Assembly (NCBI RefSeq): GCF_010731655.1
Contig: NZ_AP022619.1
Coordinates: forward strand, 1,612,001-1,676,000
DNA from: Mycobacterium paraseoulense
GTDB taxonomy: Bacteria > Actinomycetota > Actinomycetes > Mycobacteriales > Mycobacteriaceae
DNA length: 64,000 nt
Reading direction: 5' to 3'
Shown: piece after piece, positions 62,286 through 64,000 of the stretch
Position numbering within the stretch: position 1 is the stretch's first letter
Layout: each line of letters begins with the position of its first letter
The notes under the pieces: model-generated
What the model saw: the letters and a program-made list of their open reading frames with translations, nothing else
Told to the model about the DNA's origin: nothing
The model's database searches: none
Made by a program: the position numbers and the translations under genes

Positions 62286-63362
62286 TCAGTTGCCTCCGGC
62301 GACGTCGTAGACGCCGAACACCTTGTTGGAGGTGAAGAGGTCACTTTCCACCATCGTCAGCCAGTTCGGGCGAACTCCGAGCTGATCCACGGCGCCCGCG
62401 AGACAGAACCAGTTGAGCATCTCGTGCTGGCCCGCGCGCTCGACTTCTTCCAGCGTCACATCGCGCCACGCGCCCGGTTTGTCGCCCTTGAGCAACTCGA
62501 ACAGCTCGCGGTCGCGCACCGTGTCGGGCAGCAGGAAATGGCTCGCCTCGTTGAGGAATGCATGCGACCAACTCGACGACGCGACCAGCGCGACCCGGGA
62601 GGCGCTTTGCAGACTGATCTCGGCGACTGCCGCCCCGAGATCGAAACAGCGTGCCGGCGAGGGCGCCGGCGGGTCCAGCTCGGAGATGTCCTTGGGCATG
62701 CTGCTCAGATAGGCCAGTCCCCCTTTGTGTTTGACCAGCCGCCGGCCGTAACAGTTGATCGAGAAGAACAGCGCCGGATACGGGAATCCCGCACCGTCCC
62801 AGTCGAGGTAGCGCAGGGTGTTGGCGAACGCAGCCGGCATCGGCCGGTCGGGCAGCGACTGGTAGCTGTAGGCGATGTCAAAACCGCGGCCGAGGAGTTC
62901 GGTGGTGAGCTTCTTGCCGGCTCGAGCCGCGCCCTTGATCGGGTACGCCGTGTCCTCGGGCTCCCCCCATGCGTTGGGCCGTCCCTTGTAGAACGGCCGC
63001 TGCCAGAGCCGGGTTTCGAGGTCGTCGAACGCACATACAGCAAACGGCGGTACGCAATCCTCGTGGAACAGCTCGTATTGATCGTCACCCCAGATCAAGA
63101 CCACATCGGGAGCGAACTCGTCGAGAGTAGTCCGCACCCGTTCGAAGTGTCGCCGCAGCTCCTCGCGATGAGCCGCCGCGGCGGCCAGCCCATCGTCGTC
63201 TGCCAACTCTTTGGCTAGGAGAGCTGACAGTGCAGCTGGGACCCGCTTCTCCGTGGGCAGCTCGGGATCTCGAAGCGCCCAACGGAACACGTCGGCCATT
63301 CGCTCGTCCGGGAGCGCCAGCGGTGGGAAATGTGTCACACCTGCGGCGAGTACGGCGCCCAT
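62286..63362 (-). CDS. LigB-type (class III) extradiol ring-cleavage dioxygenase
   Basis: This 358-residue single-chain protein of the LigB/protocatechuate 4,5-dioxygenase type has GAVLAAGVTHFPPLALP (first iron His), DVVLIWGDDQYELFHEDCVP, and VALVASSSWSHAFLNE, which carry the expected His/Glu ligands. It should cleave a catechol-like ring at the extradiol position with Fe(II). ATG at 63362 follows AAGGAGG and fixes the start. It is the first gene of the eight-gene operon, with an AT-rich dyad and a divergent TetR gene upstream. Fusion of both half-domains is normal for this length. Confidence 0.9.
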   Translation of the reverse strand: MGAVLAAGVTHFPPLALPDERMADVFRWALRDPELPTEKRVPAALSALLAKELADDDGLAAAAAHREELRRHFERVRTTLDEFAPDVVLIWGDDQYELFHEDCVPPFAVCAFDDLETRLWQRPFYKGRPNAWGEPEDTAYPIKGAARAGKKLTTELLGRGFDIAYSYQSLPDRPMPAAFANTLRYLDWDGAGFPYPALFFSINCYGRRLVKHKGGLAYLSSMPKDISELDPPAPSPARCFDLGAAVAEISLQSASRVALVASSSWSHAFLNEASHFLLPDTVRDRELFELLKGDKPGAWRDVTLEEVERAGQHEMLNWFCLAGAVDQLGVRPNWLTMVESDLFTSNKVFGVYDVAGGN

Positions 63363-63429
63363 CGGTGATCCTCCTTGATCCATTCGCAGCCGCAACACCG
63401 GCCGCCCAGACGTCAGTTTTCGATCGAAA

Positions 63430-63455
63430 GAAATGATATCGATTATATGGATTTC
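63430..63455. promoter_or_regulatory. AT-rich dyad between the ring-degradation operon and its divergent TetR gene
   Basis: GAAAT-g-ATAT (63430-63439) and ATAT-gg-ATTTC (63445-63455) are near-inverted copies around CGATT. The site lies 68 bp before the LigB-type gene and 23 bp before the TetR gene, where an operator would control both. The symmetry is imperfect. Confidence 0.45.
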
Positions 63456-63477
63456 GTTCAATGCGTCTTATTAAGTC

Positions 63478-64000
63478 ATGTTGGGCTATCATGTTTCAAA
63501 GCACAGGAGCCGTTCCACAAACTCGAGACGAAGGGCCGGGCTGTTGGCATCCAAGGAAACCACCGAGGCACGCATCTTCCACGGCACACTTCACGCGCTG
63601 GCTCGCCAAGGCCCAAAGAAGCTGACGATGAGTGACATCGCCGGCGAGGCGGGCGTGTCCGCAGGGACGCTCTACCGGTACTTCAAGAACAAAGACGACA
63701 TCCTGCGGGCGCTTAGCGACTACTACGTGATGGGACTGCGGCGCGTGCTCCAGCAGGCAATCGAGGACGAGCCCAAGCCCGAGGATCGCCTTCGAGTGGT
63801 TGTCGATGTCATGCTGCGTTACTGGGAGGAAACTCCAGGATTGCTGCGACTCGGCGAGATGGAACCTGGCTGGGTGATTGGCTACATCAAGAGCGTGTGG
63901 CAGCCACTGTCGAGGGTGCTTCACGATGCTCTCGAGCCCGCCCTCGTCGAAAGCCCATCAATCCAACTTGGTGCGGCGACAGTGGACGAGGTAGTGGATC
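63478..64000 (+). CDS. TetR/AcrR-family regulator (3' end cut by window edge)
   Basis: The frame from ATG 63478 continues to the window end with 174 residues visible. The DNA-binding domain is clear: FHGTLHALARQGPKKLTMSD, then IAGEAGVSAGTLYRYFKNKDDI. The C-terminal half begins with RRVLQQAIEDEPKPEDRLRV. TTG at 63544 (LASKETTEARIF) may be the true start since the first 22 residues are Arg/Ser-rich and unconserved; neither start has a strong Shine-Dalgarno. Divergence from the ring-degradation operon and the dyad between them make it the likely repressor. Confidence 0.88.
   Translation, partial: MLGYHVSKHRSRSTNSRRRAGLLASKETTEARIFHGTLHALARQGPKKLTMSDIAGEAGVSAGTLYRYFKNKDDILRALSDYYVMGLRRVLQQAIEDEPKPEDRLRVVVDVMLRYWEETPGLLRLGEMEPGWVIGYIKSVWQPLSRVLHDALEPALVESPSIQLGAATVDEVVD

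Overview
The window is a high-GC actinobacterial chromosome segment and almost certainly comes from a Mycobacterium sensu lato. The evidence is a complete yrbEA-yrbEB-mceABCDEF operon with two Mce-associated (Mam) proteins, a secreted MPT51/FbpD-type member of the antigen 85 family, DUF732 and CAP-domain exported proteins, Ltp2-like thiolase/DUF35 pairs, paired FadE-type acyl-CoA dehydrogenases and a mycofactocin-type SDR. The species cannot be named from the sequence alone. No rRNA, tRNA, CRISPR array, phage or plasmid backbone is visible.

Layout. 0-7.4 kb: two TetR regulators, a Rieske oxygenase, a PF04909 amidohydrolase, a collapsed luciferase-like monooxygenase pseudogene, a third TetR and a tandem-fused CaiB/BaiF CoA-transferase. 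7.6-11.7 kb: a plus-strand operon of amidohydrolase, Ltp2-like aldolase/thiolase, DUF35 partner, a small Cys protein and a DUF2889 protein. 11.7-18.3 kb (minus): SDR, P450 and TetR, then SDR, a DapB-like reductase, a VOC protein and a CaiB remnant. 18.4-28.9 kb: an acyl-CoA dehydrogenase remnant, a GntR/FadR regulator with a thioesterase-fold protein, and divergent operons for beta-oxidation-like steps (enoyl-CoA hydratase, thiolase and DUF35 fusion facing SDR, two acyl-CoA dehydrogenases and SDR), ending in a mycofactocin-type SDR. 29.0-32.0 kb: a P450 remnant and an isochorismatase-family remnant split by an intact IS21-type element with a 5-bp target duplication. 32.5-33.4 kb: fbpD-like gene. 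34.0-40.6 kb: TetR, two amidohydrolases, a small protein, P450, a chimeric ALDH/SDR remnant, an isochorismatase-family hydrolase and a second VOC protein. 40.5-52.5 kb (minus): the mce operon followed by two exported proteins. 52.9-55.8 kb: a second acyl-CoA dehydrogenase pair with an enoyl-CoA hydratase. 55.8-63.4 kb (minus): an eight-gene, tightly overlapped operon (LigB-type extradiol dioxygenase, SDR, Rieske alpha and beta, FAH-family hydrolase, acyl-CoA ligase, AhpD/CMD-like protein, BadI/MenB-like hydrolase), and then a divergent TetR at the window end.

Taken together this reads as a Mce-coupled catabolic island for a hydrophobic, probably ring-containing substrate. Uptake would use the Mce/YrbE system. 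CoA activation would use the ANL ligase and CaiB-type transferases. Side-chain oxidation would use the paired acyl-CoA dehydrogenases, hydratases, SDRs and thiolase/DUF35 retro-aldolases. Ring attack would use the Rieske oxygenases, P450s, extradiol dioxygenase, FAH and BadI-like hydrolases. The substrate is inferred, not shown. Six TetR proteins and one GntR, with several recurring operator-like dyads, suggest at least two local regulons: ACTTGACA-N4-TGTCAAGT at both ends of the first half, and an AACTATTTnGCTAATT-like motif around the GntR block. At least six genes are decayed, several with the middle removed and both ends kept. Two paralogous SDR/P450/isochorismatase sets have decayed in a complementary way.
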